Assembly: GCF_030652235.1 (NCBI RefSeq)
Contig: NZ_JAUSBA010000043.1
Span: 1 to 63,271 of the forward strand
From: Cypionkella sp.
GTDB lineage: Bacteria > Pseudomonadota > Alphaproteobacteria > Rhodobacterales > Rhodobacteraceae
Reading direction: 5' to 3'
DNA length: 63,271 nt
A program made the translations under genes and the position numbers. Under the pieces are notes generated by a model. The model was given only the letters and a program-made list of their open reading frames with translations. It searched no databases and was not told where the DNA came from. Of this stretch, positions 36,137 to 46,460 are shown one piece after another; the stretch's first letter is position 1, and each line of letters begins with the position of its first letter.

Positions 36137-36985
36137 ATGGCACTGCTCAGCTTCGAACGAAAATACCGCGTGCCCGGTGGCACGCTGATCGGCGGCAACC
36201 TGTTCGACTTTTGGGTTGGACCGTTCTACGTCGGCTTCTTTGGGGTCACGACCTTCTTCTTCGCGGCCCTTGGCACCATGCTGATCTTTTACGGCGCGGC
36301 GATGGGGCCAACCTGGAACCCGTGGCTGATTTCGATCAATCCGCCGCCGATTGAAAATGGCTTGGCGTTCGCGCCGCTTATGCAAGGTGGGTTGTGGCAG
36401 ATCATCACAATGTGCGCGGCGGGATCCTTCATCAGTTGGGCGCTGCGCGAGGTTGAGATTTGCCGCAAGCTGGGCATCGGCCTGCATGTGCCGATTGCGT
36501 TTGGTGTGGCGATTTTTGCTTATCTGACGCTGGTGGTGATCCGACCGATGCTGATGGGGGCTTGGGGGTATGCGTTTCCCTATGGCATTTTCAGCCATCT
36601 CGATTGGGTCAGCAACACGGGCTACACCTACGGCAATTTCCACTACAACCCCGTGCATATGGTTGCGGTCAGTTTCTTCTTCACCAACTGCTTTGCGCTG
36701 GCATTGCATGGCGGGTTGGTCCTGTCGGCGGCGAACCCCGGCCGCGGTCAGGTGATGAAAACGCCCGACCATGAGGATACGTTCTTTCGCGATCTGATCG
36801 GCTATTCGGTGGGCACTTTGGGGATTCACCGTCTGGGCCTGCTGCTGGCGCTGAATGCCGGGTTCTGGAGCGCGATCTGTATCCTGATCTCGGGCACGAT
36901 CTGGTTCGATCAATGGGTGGATTGGTGGAATTGGTGGCTGCAACTTCCATTCTGGGCAAACATTCCAGGAGGCGTAAATGGCTGA
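36137..36985 (+). CDS. pufL: Reaction centre L subunit PufL
   Basis: A 282-residue membrane protein that, with PufM, binds the special pair, accessory chlorophylls, pheophytins and quinones. The family start [20 protein letters not shown] and the five helices are visible; HYNPVHM and [13 protein letters not shown] hold pigment and iron ligands. GGAGAGGGAAGC precedes the ATG at 36137. It overlaps pufM by 8 bp. Confidence 0.96.
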   Translation: MALLSFERKYRVPGGTLIGGNLFDFWVGPFYVGFFGVTTFFFAALGTMLIFYGAAMGPTWNPWLISINPPPIENGLAFAPLMQGGLWQIITMCAAGSFISWALREVEICRKLGIGLHVPIAFGVAIFAYLTLVVIRPMLMGAWGYAFPYGIFSHLDWVSNTGYTYGNFHYNPVHMVAVSFFFTNCFALALHGGLVLSAANPGRGQVMKTPDHEDTFFRDLIGYSVGTLGIHRLGLLLALNAGFWSAICILISGTIWFDQWVDWWNWWLQLPFWANIPGGVNG

Positions 36986-37901
36986 GTATCAGAACATTTT
37001 CACCCAAGTGCAGGTGCGCGCAGCGCCTGAAATGGGGATGGTCGAAAACGTCGATCTGTCCAACCGCACCAAGACTGCCGGGTTTTCGACCCTGATGGGT
37101 TGGTTTGGCAACGCTCAGTTGGGCCCGGTTTATCTGGGCACTTTCGGGGTGATCAGCATGGCCTGTGGGCTGATCTGGTTTCTGATCATCGGCTTCTGGT
37201 TCTGGCATCTGGCGGGCTTTAACCCGGCTGTGTTCATGCGCGATCTGTTCTGGATGGCGCTGGAGCCCCCTGCACCGGAGTGGGGCCTGCGGATGCCGCC
37301 GATGATGCAGGGCGGTTTGTTTCTGGTGGCGGGGTTGTTCTTTTTGATCGCGCTGTGGTGCTGGTGGATCCGTACTTATCTGCGGGCCGAGGCTTTGGGT
37401 CTGGGCAAGCACGTATCCTGGGCCTTTGCCGCGGCTTTGTGGCTGGTGATGGTGTTGGGGCTGATCCGCCCGGTGTTGATGGGCAGCTGGTCGGAAGCGG
37501 TGCCTTACGGGATTTTCCCGCATCTGGATTGGACCAACCTGTTTAGCCTGACCTATGGCAACCTGTTCTATAACCCGTTCCACGCGCTTTCGATTGTGTT
37601 CCTGTATGGCTCGGCCCTGCTGTTTGCGATGCATGGCGCGACCATTCTTTCGGTGACCCGCCTTGGTGGTGACCGCGAGCTGGAGCAGATCGTGGATCGT
37701 GGCACGGCGTCTGAGCGTGCGGCGTTGTTCTGGCGCTGGACCATGGGCTTTAACGCCACGATGGAGGGGATTCACCGTTGGGCTTGGTGGTTTGCAGTGT
37801 TGGTGCCGATCACGGGCGGGATTGGCATTCTGCTGACCGGAACGGTGGTGGATAACTGGTTTGTCTGGGCACAAGACCACGGCTATGCGCCACTTGACTG
37901 A
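36978..37901 (+). CDS. pufM: Reaction centre M subunit PufM
   Basis: A 307-residue partner of PufL. The opening [20 protein letters not shown] is Rhodobacter-like. [30 protein letters not shown] carries the His ligands of the special pair and iron. The C terminus ends at YAPLD without the longer tail seen in pufC-containing lineages. It is followed 30 bp later by pufX, not pufC. Confidence 0.96.
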   Translation: MAEYQNIFTQVQVRAAPEMGMVENVDLSNRTKTAGFSTLMGWFGNAQLGPVYLGTFGVISMACGLIWFLIIGFWFWHLAGFNPAVFMRDLFWMALEPPAPEWGLRMPPMMQGGLFLVAGLFFLIALWCWWIRTYLRAEALGLGKHVSWAFAAALWLVMVLGLIRPVLMGSWSEAVPYGIFPHLDWTNLFSLTYGNLFYNPFHALSIVFLYGSALLFAMHGATILSVTRLGGDRELEQIVDRGTASERAALFWRWTMGFNATMEGIHRWAWWFAVLVPITGGIGILLTGTVVDNWFVWAQDHGYAPLD

Positions 37902-37931
37902 ACTTTGACGGATCGCTGGAAAGGATGGATC

Positions 37932-38162
37932 ATGTCTGACGAGCATTATTATGAGGGTGAAACCCCGGTGGTCCGCTTGCGGGTATGGGCCTTGGGACAG
38001 ATGATCTGGGGCGCGCTTTTGGCGGGTGTTGGGGTTGCGATTGTGGCTGTGGTGCTTTTGGCGATCTGGGGCGTGAGCCTATTGCTGCCCGAGGAAAGCA
38101 AGCAGGCGCCTTCGCCCTACACCGGGCTGGAAATCAGCCAGACTGTGGCAAGGATCGTATGA
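37932..38162 (+). CDS. pufX: PufX, LH1 ring-opening subunit
   Basis: A 76-residue protein with one central membrane helix (LGQMIWGALLAGVGVAIVAVVLLAIW with a Gly-rich face) and a short C-terminal tail rich in Pro. Position after pufM, length, N-terminal acidic segment and Gly-rich helix all match PufX of Rhodobacter, which leaves a gap in the LH1 ring for quinone exchange. PufX diverges fast, so identification is by these features more than by exact residues. ATG 37932 is preferred over 37905. Confidence 0.8.
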   Translation: MSDEHYYEGETPVVRLRVWALGQMIWGALLAGVGVAIVAVVLLAIWGVSLLLPEESKQAPSPYTGLEISQTVARIV

Positions 38163-38281
38163 TGAAAACCGGGCCTGGCAGCAGGATGTTGCCAGACCTG
38201 CAACGCCGTTGGGGCCAAATGCCGGCCCAAACTCTGGGCTCCTCCACAGCCCGGTTCCCTCCTGAATGGCAACAGGACCCT

Positions 38282-38314
38282 GGTGCCGTGTGTTCTGCAC
38301 CCGGCACCTTTTTT
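38282..38314 (+). terminator. Terminator after pufX
   Basis: GGTGCCG (38282-38288) and CGGCACC (38302-38308) make a 7-bp stem with a 13-nt loop, followed by six T. It should end most puf mRNA just before dxs, with some read-through possible as dxs starts 20 bp later. Confidence 0.7.
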
Positions 38315-38333
38315 CATAGCAAAGGCCAAAGCC

Positions 38334-40241
38334 ATGCCACTGGAAACTCCGCTTCTTGACACCGTGAACACCCCGGCCGATTTGCGCGGGATGAGTGACG
38401 GTGACCTTAAGCTGTTGGCGGATGAATTGCGCGCCGAGGTGATTTCGGTGGTGTCGGAAACCGGTGGGCATCTTGGGTCGTCTTTGGGGGTGGTGGAATT
38501 GTCGGTGGCGATTCATGCGGTGTTCAACACGCCGGTGGACAAGTTGATTTGGGATGTCGGGCATCAATGCTATCCGCACAAAATCCTGACGGCGCGGCGG
38601 GCGCGGATGCGCAGTTTGCGGCAGGGCGGTGGGCTTTCGGGCTTCACCAAACGGTCGGAGTCTGAATATGATCCGTTTGGGGCTGCACATTCCAGCACCT
38701 CGATTTCGGCGGCTTTGGGCTTTAGCATTGGCCGCGATATGGGTCAGCCCACTGGCGATGCGATTGCGGTGATTGGCGATGGCGCGATCACGGCGGGCAT
38801 GGCCTATGAGGCGATGAACGCGGCAGGTCATCTGGGCAAACGGTTGTTCGTTATTCTGAACGACAATGACATGAGCATTGCGCCCCCGGTTGGCGCGCTG
38901 AACAAATATCTCAACGGCTTGTCGGCGCATGCGCCCTTTGCGGCGCTGCGCGGCATGGCCGAAGGCTTTGAGGCGGCGTTGCCCGGCCCCTTGCGTGATG
39001 GCGCACGCCGCGCGCGGGCGCTGGTGACGGCAACGCCGGGCGGCGGCACCTTGTTTGAAGAGTTGGGCTTTACCTACATCGGGCCGATTGATGGGCATAA
39101 CATGCCCGAATTGCTGGCGACGTTGCGGGCGGCGAAAACCCGTGCGACGGGGCCGGTGCTGATCCATGCGGTGACGGTGAAGGGCAAGGGCTATGCGCCG
39201 GCGGAAAGTGCGGCAGACAAATATCACGGCGTGGCGAAGTTTGACGTGATCTCGGGCGCGCAGGCGAAGTCGAAATCCAATGCGCCTGCCTATACTTCGG
39301 TGTTCGGCCGCGCCTTGACGGACGAGGCCGCGCGCGATGGCCGTATTGTGGCGGTGACGGCAGCGATGCCTTCGGGCACCGGGCTGGACATTATGGCGGC
39401 GCGGTTTCCGGCGCGGGTGTTTGATGTGGGTATTGCCGAGCAGCATGGTGTGACCTTTGCGGCGGGCATGGCGGCATCGGGGCTGAAGCCGTTTGTGGCG
39501 ATATACTCGACGTTTTTGCAGCGCGGCTACGACCAGATCGTGCATGATGTGGCCTTGCAAGGTTTGCCCGTGCGGTTTGCGATTGATCGCGCAGGGCTGG
39601 TGGGGGCGGATGGCGCGACCCATGCCGGGGCGTTTGATGTGGGGTATCTGGCAAACTTGCCGGGATTCGTGGTGATGGCTGCGGGGGACGAGGCAGAGCT
39701 GGTGCATATGGTCGCCACCGCCGCCGCCTATGACGCAGGGCCGATCTCGTTCCGCTATCCGCGCGGTGAGGGATCGGGCGTGCAGATGCCCGAGCGGGGT
39801 GAGGTTTTGGAGATCGGGTGCGGCCGTGTGCTGCGTGAGGGCAGTGACGTGGCGCTGCTGTGTTTTGGCGCGCATTTGCCGGAATGTCTGCTGGCGGCCG
39901 AGGCTTTGGCGGCGCAGGGCGTTTCGGTCACGGTGGCGGATGCGCGCTTTGCCAAGCCGCTGGACACCGCGTTGATCGGGCAGTTGGCGCGGCATCATGC
40001 GGCGATCATCACGGTAGAGCAGGGCGCGGGCGGCGGGTTTGGTGCGCAGGTTTTGCAGTATCTGGCGAATTCGGGCGGCCTTGATCATGGCTTGCGTCTG
40101 CGGACGCTGACCTTGCCCGATCGGTTCATTGAACAATCCAGCCCGGCTGCGATGTATGCCGATGCGGGGCTGACGGTGGCCGATATTGCGGACGCGGTGC
40201 ACAAGGTGCTGCCACAGCGGCAGAACGCCAAGCGCGCCTGA
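38334..40241 (+). CDS. dxs: 1-deoxy-D-xylulose-5-phosphate synthase Dxs
   Basis: A 635-residue thiamine-diphosphate enzyme of the non-mevalonate pathway, supplying isoprenoids for carotenoids and the chlorophyll tail. TPP motif [15 protein letters not shown], the [12 protein letters not shown] active-site His block and [15 protein letters not shown] are present. ATG 38334 gives the family start near [13 protein letters not shown]. It lies behind the puf terminator, as in several Rhodobacteraceae clusters, and can be fed by read-through. Confidence 0.92.
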   Translation: MPLETPLLDTVNTPADLRGMSDGDLKLLADELRAEVISVVSETGGHLGSSLGVVELSVAIHAVFNTPVDKLIWDVGHQCYPHKILTARRARMRSLRQGGGLSGFTKRSESEYDPFGAAHSSTSISAALGFSIGRDMGQPTGDAIAVIGDGAITAGMAYEAMNAAGHLGKRLFVILNDNDMSIAPPVGALNKYLNGLSAHAPFAALRGMAEGFEAALPGPLRDGARRARALVTATPGGGTLFEELGFTYIGPIDGHNMPELLATLRAAKTRATGPVLIHAVTVKGKGYAPAESAADKYHGVAKFDVISGAQAKSKSNAPAYTSVFGRALTDEAARDGRIVAVTAAMPSGTGLDIMAARFPARVFDVGIAEQHGVTFAAGMAASGLKPFVAIYSTFLQRGYDQIVHDVALQGLPVRFAIDRAGLVGADGATHAGAFDVGYLANLPGFVVMAAGDEAELVHMVATAAAYDAGPISFRYPRGEGSGVQMPERGEVLEIGCGRVLREGSDVALLCFGAHLPECLLAAEALAAQGVSVTVADARFAKPLDTALIGQLARHHAAIITVEQGAGGGFGAQVLQYLANSGGLDHGLRLRTLTLPDRFIEQSSPAAMYADAGLTVADIADAVHKVLPQRQNAKRA

Positions 40242-40396
40242 TTTCAGCAGTTTAAGTTTGCGAAGATTCCGCAAGCTGGGCTTTTGAGTTTTGTTTGCGC
40301 GCGACCGGGCATGTCTTCCCAGCTGGGAACGCGATGTGGTTTGCGACTTTTTACATACAATATATGGTGTAGCCGTTTCGGATTTTGGGATACCAG

Positions 40397-40435
40397 ATGC
40401 AAAAAGGCCCCCAAATCTTGGGGGCCTTTTTGCAT
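40397..40435. terminator. Strong bidirectional terminator between dxs and cycA
   Basis: A perfect 18-bp inverted repeat with a 3-nt loop (arms 40397-40414 and 40418-40435), GC-rich in the middle and A/T-tracts at both ends. It ends both convergent units (dxs from the left, cycA from the right). The rest of 40242-40453 shows no gene. Confidence 0.88.
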
Positions 40436-40453
40436 TTTGCCATTTATGGCAGC

Positions 40454-40951
40454 TTACGGCGTGGTCGCTGGCGCAGGGGCGGCCGGATCGATGGGCGCTG
40501 CATCAGCCGGGGCCGCTGCGGCACCTGCGTTCGGGCTGAACTGGATCAGATAGGCGTAAAGGTCTTCTGCGATAGCCGCATTCTTCACCTTAAACATCAT
40601 CTTGGATTTGGCACTTTTGTCGCCCAAGACGGTCTTCCAGTGGTTTGTCGGATCTTGCACGTAATCTACAAAGCTGGCCTCATCCCAGACCAGCCCGGTC
40701 TTGCCAGCGGCAATGATCGCGTCGCCATATTTGAAATCCGGATAGCTGCCGACCTGACGGCCGAACACGCCATAGAGGTTGGGCCCAGTCTTGGCACCCT
40801 TACCTGCCACGACCTTGCCAGTCTCATCCATCACCGAGTGGCAGGTCTGACATTGCTTGAATGTGGCTTCACCTTTGGTTGCATCACCTGCCGCAAAGGC
40901 GGGTGCCGCAGCGGTTGCCAAGACCGCGACTATGGCGAGTTTCAATTTCAT
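40454..40951 (-). CDS. cycA: Cytochrome c2 CycA
   Basis: A 165-residue periplasmic class I cytochrome c that returns electrons from the bc1 complex to the photo-oxidised reaction centre and also serves respiration. Signal peptide of about 20 residues ending AFA; heme motif CQTCH at 34-38; the Met ligand in SKMMFKV. A Pro/Ala-rich tail of about 20 residues follows the fold. GGAGCC precedes the ATG. It follows hemA after an 81-bp gap. Confidence 0.9.
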   Translation of the reverse strand: MKLKLAIVAVLATAAAPAFAAGDATKGEATFKQCQTCHSVMDETGKVVAGKGAKTGPNLYGVFGRQVGSYPDFKYGDAIIAAGKTGLVWDEASFVDYVQDPTNHWKTVLGDKSAKSKMMFKVKNAAIAEDLYAYLIQFSPNAGAAAAPADAAPIDPAAPAPATTP

Positions 40952-41032
40952 CAGGAGCCTCCCTGTTACGCTGATACTTATACGTTTGTAGAGCCGATCT
41001 GGATCACCCCAGCACCTTCAAATGAACGTGAT

Positions 41033-42244
41033 TTAAGCCACGGCATGCGAGATCGCGCAGCGGTGCCACAGCGCCGAAAGCGCGTTGGCCAGATGGTCAA
41101 TGTCAGCGTCGGTGTGGCAGGGTGAGGGCGTGATACGCAGACGCTCGGTGCCTTTGGCAACGGTGGGGTAGTTGATCGGCTGCACATAGATGCCCCAGTC
41201 GCGCATCAGAATATCGCTGATCATGCGGCATTTTATCGGGTCGCCGATCATTACTGGGATGATATGGCTGTCGTTGGCCAAATGCGGGATGCCCAAACGA
41301 TCAAGCCGGGCCCGCAGTTTCGCGACTTGTTCGCGCTGGCGCAGGCGTTCGACATCGCTGGTTTTCAGGTGCTGAATAGAGGCGGTTGCGGCTGCGGCGA
41401 CGGCAGGCGGCAAAGCGGTGGTGAAGATAAAGCCCGAGGCAAAGCTGCGGATGAAATCGCACAGCGCTGCGGATCCGGTGATGTAGCCGCCCACCACGCC
41501 AAACGCCTTGCCCAAGGTGCCTTCGATCAGGTCAATCTGGTCGGCCAGCCCTTCGCGTTCAGACACACCACCGCCGCGCGGGCCATACATGCCAACCGCG
41601 TGCACCTCGTCGATATAGGTCAGTGCGCCATGGGCTTTGGCGACTTCGACGATCTCTTTGATCGGGGCGATGTCGCCATCCATCGAATAGACGGATTCAA
41701 ACGCCACGATCTTCGGGCGGTCACCGACGGCGTGCAATTTGCGCTCCAGATCGCGCCAATCGTTGTGCTTCCAGATCACCTTATCCGCGCGCGAATGGCG
41801 GATGCCTTCGATCATGCTGGCGTGGTTGCCCGCATCCGACAGGATCACCGCATTCGGGATACGGCTGCCCAGCGTCGACAGCGCCGCCCAGTTCGACACA
41901 TAGCCCGAGGTGAACAGCAGGGCTGCGGCCTTGCCGTGCAGATCGGCCAGTTCGGCCTCAAGCAGCAGGTGTTTGTGGTTGTTGCCCGAGATATTCCGGG
42001 TGCCGCCTGATCCGGTGCCGCTGGTTTGCACACAGTCGACCATGGCTTTGACCACGGCGGGGTGTTGCCCCATGCCAAGGTAATCATTGGAACACCAGAC
42101 GGTGATCTCTGACACTGCGCCATCCTTGTGGTTATCTGCGCGCGGAAAGGCACCGCGTTTGCGTTCCAATTCGGCAAACGAGCGGTAGTTGCCTTCGGCT
42201 TTCAGGGCATCAAGCTGGCTGTGGAAAATCTGATCAAAGTCCAT
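41033..42244 (-). CDS. hemA: 5-aminolevulinate synthase HemA
   Basis: A 403-residue PLP enzyme that condenses glycine and succinyl-CoA, the first tetrapyrrole step in alphaproteobacteria. N-terminal [21 protein letters not shown], the [13 protein letters not shown] block and the PLP lysine in [13 protein letters not shown] are present. It overlaps puhE by 11 bp, so it is the last gene of the bchF-puh superoperon and under PGC control. Confidence 0.95.
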   Translation of the reverse strand: MDFDQIFHSQLDALKAEGNYRSFAELERKRGAFPRADNHKDGAVSEITVWCSNDYLGMGQHPAVVKAMVDCVQTSGTGSGGTRNISGNNHKHLLLEAELADLHGKAAALLFTSGYVSNWAALSTLGSRIPNAVILSDAGNHASMIEGIRHSRADKVIWKHNDWRDLERKLHAVGDRPKIVAFESVYSMDGDIAPIKEIVEVAKAHGALTYIDEVHAVGMYGPRGGGVSEREGLADQIDLIEGTLGKAFGVVGGYITGSAALCDFIRSFASGFIFTTALPPAVAAAATASIQHLKTSDVERLRQREQVAKLRARLDRLGIPHLANDSHIIPVMIGDPIKCRMISDILMRDWGIYVQPINYPTVAKGTERLRITPSPCHTDADIDHLANALSALWHRCAISHAVA

Positions 42245-43058
42245 TGGCGTCCTCGAGCTGATCTTTTTGCGGTGTGAGGTTCAGGGTTTTGCGGGCCGGG
42301 ATCATCCAGCGCCATAGTTTTTCGTCTGGCAGCGGCAGCACCATGAACCAGTGCTCCAGCAGGGCCAGCAGGCACAGGCAGGTCAGCAGCGCATAGCCCA
42401 CCGACATGCTGGGATGTGTCACATTGATCGCGCGTTCCAGCAGCAGGGCAGAGCCTACGGTCAGCGCGGAAACCGAGAGCGGAAAGAAGGCGGTGATGCG
42501 CCCGATGCGGAAATAGCTGGCAAGATGCGAAAGCGGCCGGGGCAGAAAGTGCGTGTTGATGCGCGGCACGCCGAGAAACAGGTTCAGCTTGGCAAAGACG
42601 CGGGCGACAAACAGCAGCGCGAAGGTGCCAAAGGCAAAGGGGTTGGCGGCATGAAGCGAGGCGATGCCAAGGGCGGTCAGGGTGAGGATAAGCGTCAGTT
42701 CGTGCCAGGCGATGGTGCCGACGGCGTGCCAGAAACGGTCGGTCGGGCTGATGAAGGCTGGGCAGGGGGCGCGATTTGGCCCGGTGATGATACCGGAGAG
42801 AAAGGCAAGTTCGATCCATGCCCACAGCGCCAGTGCGGCCAGAAACGCAAGGTAGATGCCGTTGGCCGATAGGTCAGGCAAGGATGCGTTTGCGGCGGCA
42901 AAGCCGATTGCCAGCAGCGGCAGGCCGATGATCACCGAATTCAGATGATCTTGCGCCGTGCCATTGTCGGCCACCCGCACCCGCCACAAAATGACGCCGG
43001 TGGAGAACCACCACATGAACAGCGTCGTGAGTGCGGCGAGCCACGGGTTATCGCTCAT
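42234..43058 (-). CDS. puhE: PuhE, photosynthetic complex assembly membrane protein
   Basis: A 274-residue polytopic protein (about seven hydrophobic segments) of the DUF3623/PuhE family, needed for normal RC-LH1 assembly and bacteriochlorophyll supply. Family patterns at the N terminus ([11 protein letters not shown]) and [25 protein letters not shown] are visible. It stands between acsF and hemA, as in Rhodobacter. An 85-bp GC-rich gap separates it from acsF. Confidence 0.85.
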   Translation of the reverse strand: MSDNPWLAALTTLFMWWFSTGVILWRVRVADNGTAQDHLNSVIIGLPLLAIGFAAANASLPDLSANGIYLAFLAALALWAWIELAFLSGIITGPNRAPCPAFISPTDRFWHAVGTIAWHELTLILTLTALGIASLHAANPFAFGTFALLFVARVFAKLNLFLGVPRINTHFLPRPLSHLASYFRIGRITAFFPLSVSALTVGSALLLERAINVTHPSMSVGYALLTCLCLLALLEHWFMVLPLPDEKLWRWMIPARKTLNLTPQKDQLEDANGL

Positions 43059-43143
43059 CGGCTGTGGCCCTTTTGCGACCGAGCAGTCGGGCGGGGGCCG
43101 GGGCGCGCCCGCCCCAAACCCCCAACCTTATGCGGGACAGCGT

Positions 43144-44250
43144 TCAATAGATCGGCTCCAACCGCACGTCTTTGGGCGGATCGCGCTTGATCACCGGGAT
43201 GGTGTAAAGGGCTACGAAGGCCGAGGCCGCTTTGACAACGCCCAGTTTGTGGCTGAACCAGCCGCCGATGCCGCCTTTGCGTTTGCCTGCATCCATCTGC
43301 CCAAACGCATCGCGCATCCGGCGCAGGTTGGGCAGCCAGCGTTTGTGGTCGATGTCGATTTCCAGCGGGAACACCTGCCGCGCGATGGTGGAGGTTTTGC
43401 GGAAGACCTCTTGGTCATACCATTCGATATCGACGCCAAGGGCTTTGTGGAATTCCGGGCGCTGATGGTCGCGCACGAACATCGTCGAATACACCGCCGT
43501 CAGAAAGAACCTGATCCAAAGTTTATTGGCGAAACTATTGGTCAGTTTTGGATCGGTGCGCATCAGCAAAGCGAAGGCTTCGCCATGGCGGAACTCGTCA
43601 TTGCACCATTCGCGGAACCATTTGAAGATCGGGTGGAAGCGTTGGTCGGGGTTGGCTTCTAGGTGGCGATAGATGGTGATGTAGCGGGCATATCCAATCT
43701 TTTCAGACAGATAGGTGGCGTAGTAGATAAACTTTGGGCGGAAGTAGGTGTATTTCTTCGCCTTGGTCAGAAAGCCAAGGTTCACCGCAACACCTGCCTC
43801 GCGCAGCGCGTCATTGATGAAACCTGCATGGCGGGCCTCGTCGCGCGACATGTAGCTGAACAGCTCGCAGATATCTGGGTTAGAGCCGCGGCGCTTCATT
43901 TCCTTATACAGCACGCAGCCGGAAAATTCGGCGGTGCAGGAGGATACCAGAAAGTCGATAAACTCGCGCTTCAGCTTTGGCTCCATCCCGTCCCAGTTGG
44001 CATCCCATTCCGTCCAATCGACGGTTTTCTTGAAATGGCCCTTGTTGGGGTCGGCTTTCATCTCGGCCAGCAGGGCATCCCATTCTTTGCGCACTGGGGT
44101 GACATCGACGCGGTCCATCTCGTCAAAGTCGGTGGTGTAAAAGCGCGGGTTCAGCAGGGTGGTTTCGGTCGCCATCGCCTGCGTGTCTTGCGGTTGGGCG
44201 GCGGCAAGTTCGGCGTAATCGGCGTCAAGGCCTTTGGGGGTGGCGTTCAT
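43144..44250 (-). CDS. acsF: Oxygen-dependent Mg-protoporphyrin monomethyl ester cyclase AcsF
   Basis: A 368-residue diiron enzyme that builds the fifth ring to give divinyl protochlorophyllide with oxygen. The paired ExxH motifs are seen in SRDEARHAGFIND and WCNDEFRHGEAF, and TAEFSGCVLYKEMKRR is a third family block. ATG 44250 (MNATPKG) overlaps the bciE stop (ATGA). No anaerobic bchE is seen in this window, so pigment synthesis here depends on oxygen unless bchE is elsewhere. Confidence 0.93.
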   Translation of the reverse strand: MNATPKGLDADYAELAAAQPQDTQAMATETTLLNPRFYTTDFDEMDRVDVTPVRKEWDALLAEMKADPNKGHFKKTVDWTEWDANWDGMEPKLKREFIDFLVSSCTAEFSGCVLYKEMKRRGSNPDICELFSYMSRDEARHAGFINDALREAGVAVNLGFLTKAKKYTYFRPKFIYYATYLSEKIGYARYITIYRHLEANPDQRFHPIFKWFREWCNDEFRHGEAFALLMRTDPKLTNSFANKLWIRFFLTAVYSTMFVRDHQRPEFHKALGVDIEWYDQEVFRKTSTIARQVFPLEIDIDHKRWLPNLRRMRDAFGQMDAGKRKGGIGGWFSHKLGVVKAASAFVALYTIPVIKRDPPKDVRLEPIY

Positions 44251-44546
44251 AGCGTCACCTCGTCGGAAAACGAAAACTCGCACAGTTCCATAAAGCCGAA
44301 ATCGCCGGTGGCGCGGGTCCATTGCCGTTCCAGCCAACTGGCGCGGGTGATGGTGGCTTGGCGATCTTCGATGATCAACTCGCCGTAGGCGGCAAGGATC
44401 GGCGCGCCATGCACCAGAACCTCATCGCCTGGATAGACGACGGCGCCATTGTTGAAACGAACATGGGCGTGCAGGCTTTCGAAGCGGTGGCTGACCTCGA
44501 CGGTGCAGGGCACTTCTTCGGCGATTTTACGAAAGATTGCCATCAT
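44247..44546 (-). CDS. bciE: Probable BciE, small cyclase partner of AcsF
   Basis: A 99-residue soluble protein starting MMAIFRKIAEEVPCTVEVS, with AGGGGA before the ATG at 44546. It sits between puhC and acsF. Alphaproteobacterial AcsF is known to need a small subunit, BciE, encoded at this place; length and location match, so I assign it by context. The sequence has the pattern of a small beta-rich fold (HVRFNNGAVVYPGDEVLVHG). Its stop overlaps the acsF ATG, consistent with an obligate partner. Confidence 0.65.
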   Translation of the reverse strand: MMAIFRKIAEEVPCTVEVSHRFESLHAHVRFNNGAVVYPGDEVLVHGAPILAAYGELIIEDRQATITRASWLERQWTRATGDFGFMELCEFSFSDEVTL

Positions 44547-44565
44547 TTGGTTCCCCTTATTATGA

Positions 44566-45030
44566 TCACAGTTGTGACATGAGCCGTTCGAACGCAGCCC
44601 TGTTGTCAGACCCGAATGCGCCCAATTCTGCGCTCCATCCGGTGTAGTCATCTTGTGCCGTAAGGCGGCCATTTGCGTATTCCACAATGCGCAAAGGAAG
44701 TAATTTATCAACGCCAGCGGTCAAGCGGGCGCGTTCCATTCCGTTTTGAATGACGGTGATAAAGCCGCCATGTGGCAGATCCATCAGCAGCTTGCCATCG
44801 GTTGAAAGCACCGTCACCGCCTGCGCGCCGCCGCCTTTCAGGATGATGCTGCGCTCGGCCACGATGGGGGCAGATTTCGGCACACCAACATGATCGCGCC
44901 CGGTCAAAACCGAAAAGCTGACCACGGCAAGGCTTGCAATCACCAGCGCCAGCATCGCCAGCAGCAGGTGCTTGGGGATCATGTCCTTGCTGTCAGACGG
45001 GCGGGCGCGGGTTTGAGTTTGGCTGACCAT
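44566..45030 (-). CDS. puhC: PuhC, photosynthetic complex assembly protein
   Basis: A 154-residue protein with one N-terminal membrane helix (LLLAMLALVIASLAVVSF) and a periplasmic domain. It matches PuhC in position after puhB and in its pattern (GGFITVIQNGMERAR, QDDYTGWSAELGAFG). It aids RC-LH1 formation. It is separated from puhB by 9 bp. Confidence 0.85.
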   Translation of the reverse strand: MVSQTQTRARPSDSKDMIPKHLLLAMLALVIASLAVVSFSVLTGRDHVGVPKSAPIVAERSIILKGGGAQAVTVLSTDGKLLMDLPHGGFITVIQNGMERARLTAGVDKLLPLRIVEYANGRLTAQDDYTGWSAELGAFGSDNRAAFERLMSQL

Positions 45031-45039
45031 GGTCGTCTC

Positions 45040-45675
45040 CTATTCCGCCGCCAGTGCCATGCCGTGGGTTACACGGCCGACCACAGGTTCGTTGATGCGG
45101 GTTTCTGCGGCATCGGCCAAGATCTTCGCCACACGGGCAGCATTTGCGATGCAGCGCAGCGTGGGTTGGGTTTTGGCAAAGCGCCACGGGCGCACATGTG
45201 GCCAGCAGACCAGATAGGAAATCCGGGTTTCGCCCAAGGTTTCCAAAGCGATCGAGCCTGTGCCGCCGCGTTTGGTTGCCAGTGTGGCCGCGCCGACCTG
45301 TTTGAACGGCACGTTCAGCGTCACCGTCAGCGCAGCCCCAATCCGCAAGGCGACGCGCGCCGTGGTGATGGTGTAAACGGTTGCGCGGGCTTGTATTAAC
45401 GCCAGCAGGTAAAGCAGACCGCAGGCTACCAGACCGATGGCAAGATAGGGCAGCATCACCGCGATGACCGAGGCGGGGCTGCCATCTGACACCGCACAGG
45501 CCCGCCAGACCGCCAGCGCCACGAAATACCCCGCCACCCAAGTGATCTTGAAGGCATCGCGGGCCAAAGCCAAACTGTCGGGACGGCCTTGCCACAGCAA
45601 CTCCTCGCCCACAGGCGGGCGTTCTGGCAGGCCGCGCACCGGTTCGGTGGCGAAATCGTCGTGCGGGGCGCTCAT
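45040..45675 (-). CDS. puhB: PuhB, reaction-centre assembly protein
   Basis: A 211-residue membrane protein with a PH-like (bPH2) domain and about three hydrophobic segments, of the PuhB family acting in reaction centre assembly. The opening [18 protein letters not shown] and the [14 protein letters not shown] segment are family-like. ATG 45675 overlaps the puhA stop (ATGA). Confidence 0.87.
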   Translation of the reverse strand: MSAPHDDFATEPVRGLPERPPVGEELLWQGRPDSLALARDAFKITWVAGYFVALAVWRACAVSDGSPASVIAVMLPYLAIGLVACGLLYLLALIQARATVYTITTARVALRIGAALTVTLNVPFKQVGAATLATKRGGTGSIALETLGETRISYLVCWPHVRPWRFAKTQPTLRCIANAARVAKILADAAETRINEPVVGRVTHGMALAAE

Positions 45676-46445
45676 GGCTTCCACGCCAAGGAGCCGCCCT
45701 TGCGATTGCCTGCCGCATACAGCGTGCCGCCTGCGTAATAGGCGCTGATCTTTTCTTCTTCGAGCAGAGTCACTTCGGTCAGGGATTTGGTGCCCGGTAC
45801 GCCGTCAAACAGATCGGACGACAGCGAATTGATCCGCACCCGATCCTTCCAGATTTTCACCATCGGCATCGGCACAAGGCAGCGGTGGCCCGAGTTAAGG
45901 TTGATTTCCAGATAGCGCACCAGTTGCTCGGGCGCATCGACCCACATATCGGAAATCCGGCCCACCACCTCGTTATCGCCCGCCTGCACGGGAAGGCCGC
46001 GCGGGTCACGTCCAGCCGAGACGGCAAAGCCTGCGGCCTGCGCCATCGGCACGATCTTGTTGTGGCCGTGGCCGTCAAGTTCCGGCACATCGCGGCGCGG
46101 GGCCCAAGCGGCGGGCCCGACACCATCGGTCATCGGATTGCCCAAGGGGGCGTGGGGGAAACCTTCGGAGACAGCGGTGCGGCCCAAGGCCACTTCGCGG
46201 GCTTCACGCGCGCCGTTCGGCACGGTGACTTCACCCCGGCCATGCGGCAAGATGAAGGTTTTGGGCTTTGGCAGCGGGAACGGGCCTTGGTTTGGCGCAG
46301 GTGATCCGTCCTCCAATTCCAGCGGATAGCCTTCGCGCATGTTTTCGGTTTGCAGATAATAGACCAGCAGCGCGAAAAAGCCCCAGAACAGCCAGATGGC
46401 CAGCGACGCGAGATCAAAGTTGCCAAAGAAAGTTGTGCCCAGCAT
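45672..46445 (-). CDS. puhA: Reaction centre H subunit PuhA
   Basis: A 257-residue subunit that caps the reaction centre on the cytoplasmic side. The single helix is in [23 protein letters not shown], then REGYPLE, then the PRC-barrel-type domain ([21 protein letters not shown]). It is 15 bp after lhaA. The motif pattern and length are standard. Confidence 0.95.
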   Translation of the reverse strand: MLGTTFFGNFDLASLAIWLFWGFFALLVYYLQTENMREGYPLELEDGSPAPNQGPFPLPKPKTFILPHGRGEVTVPNGAREAREVALGRTAVSEGFPHAPLGNPMTDGVGPAAWAPRRDVPELDGHGHNKIVPMAQAAGFAVSAGRDPRGLPVQAGDNEVVGRISDMWVDAPEQLVRYLEINLNSGHRCLVPMPMVKIWKDRVRINSLSSDLFDGVPGTKSLTEVTLLEEEKISAYYAGGTLYAAGNRKGGSLAWKP

Positions 46446-46460
46446 GAGGTGTCCTCCGGG

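Noticed and set aside
36681-37946. 421-codon open frame opposite pufL/pufM
   Set aside because: Shadow of reaction-centre genes; low-complexity His/Gln/Arg composition.
38079-40274. 731-codon open frame opposite dxs
   Set aside because: It is the antisense shadow of dxs and pufX; Arg/His/Gln-rich composition and no domain pattern, typical for GC-rich DNA.
40978-41187. Small frame between cycA and hemA
   Set aside because: It mostly overlaps the hemA 3' end in another frame and has no motif.
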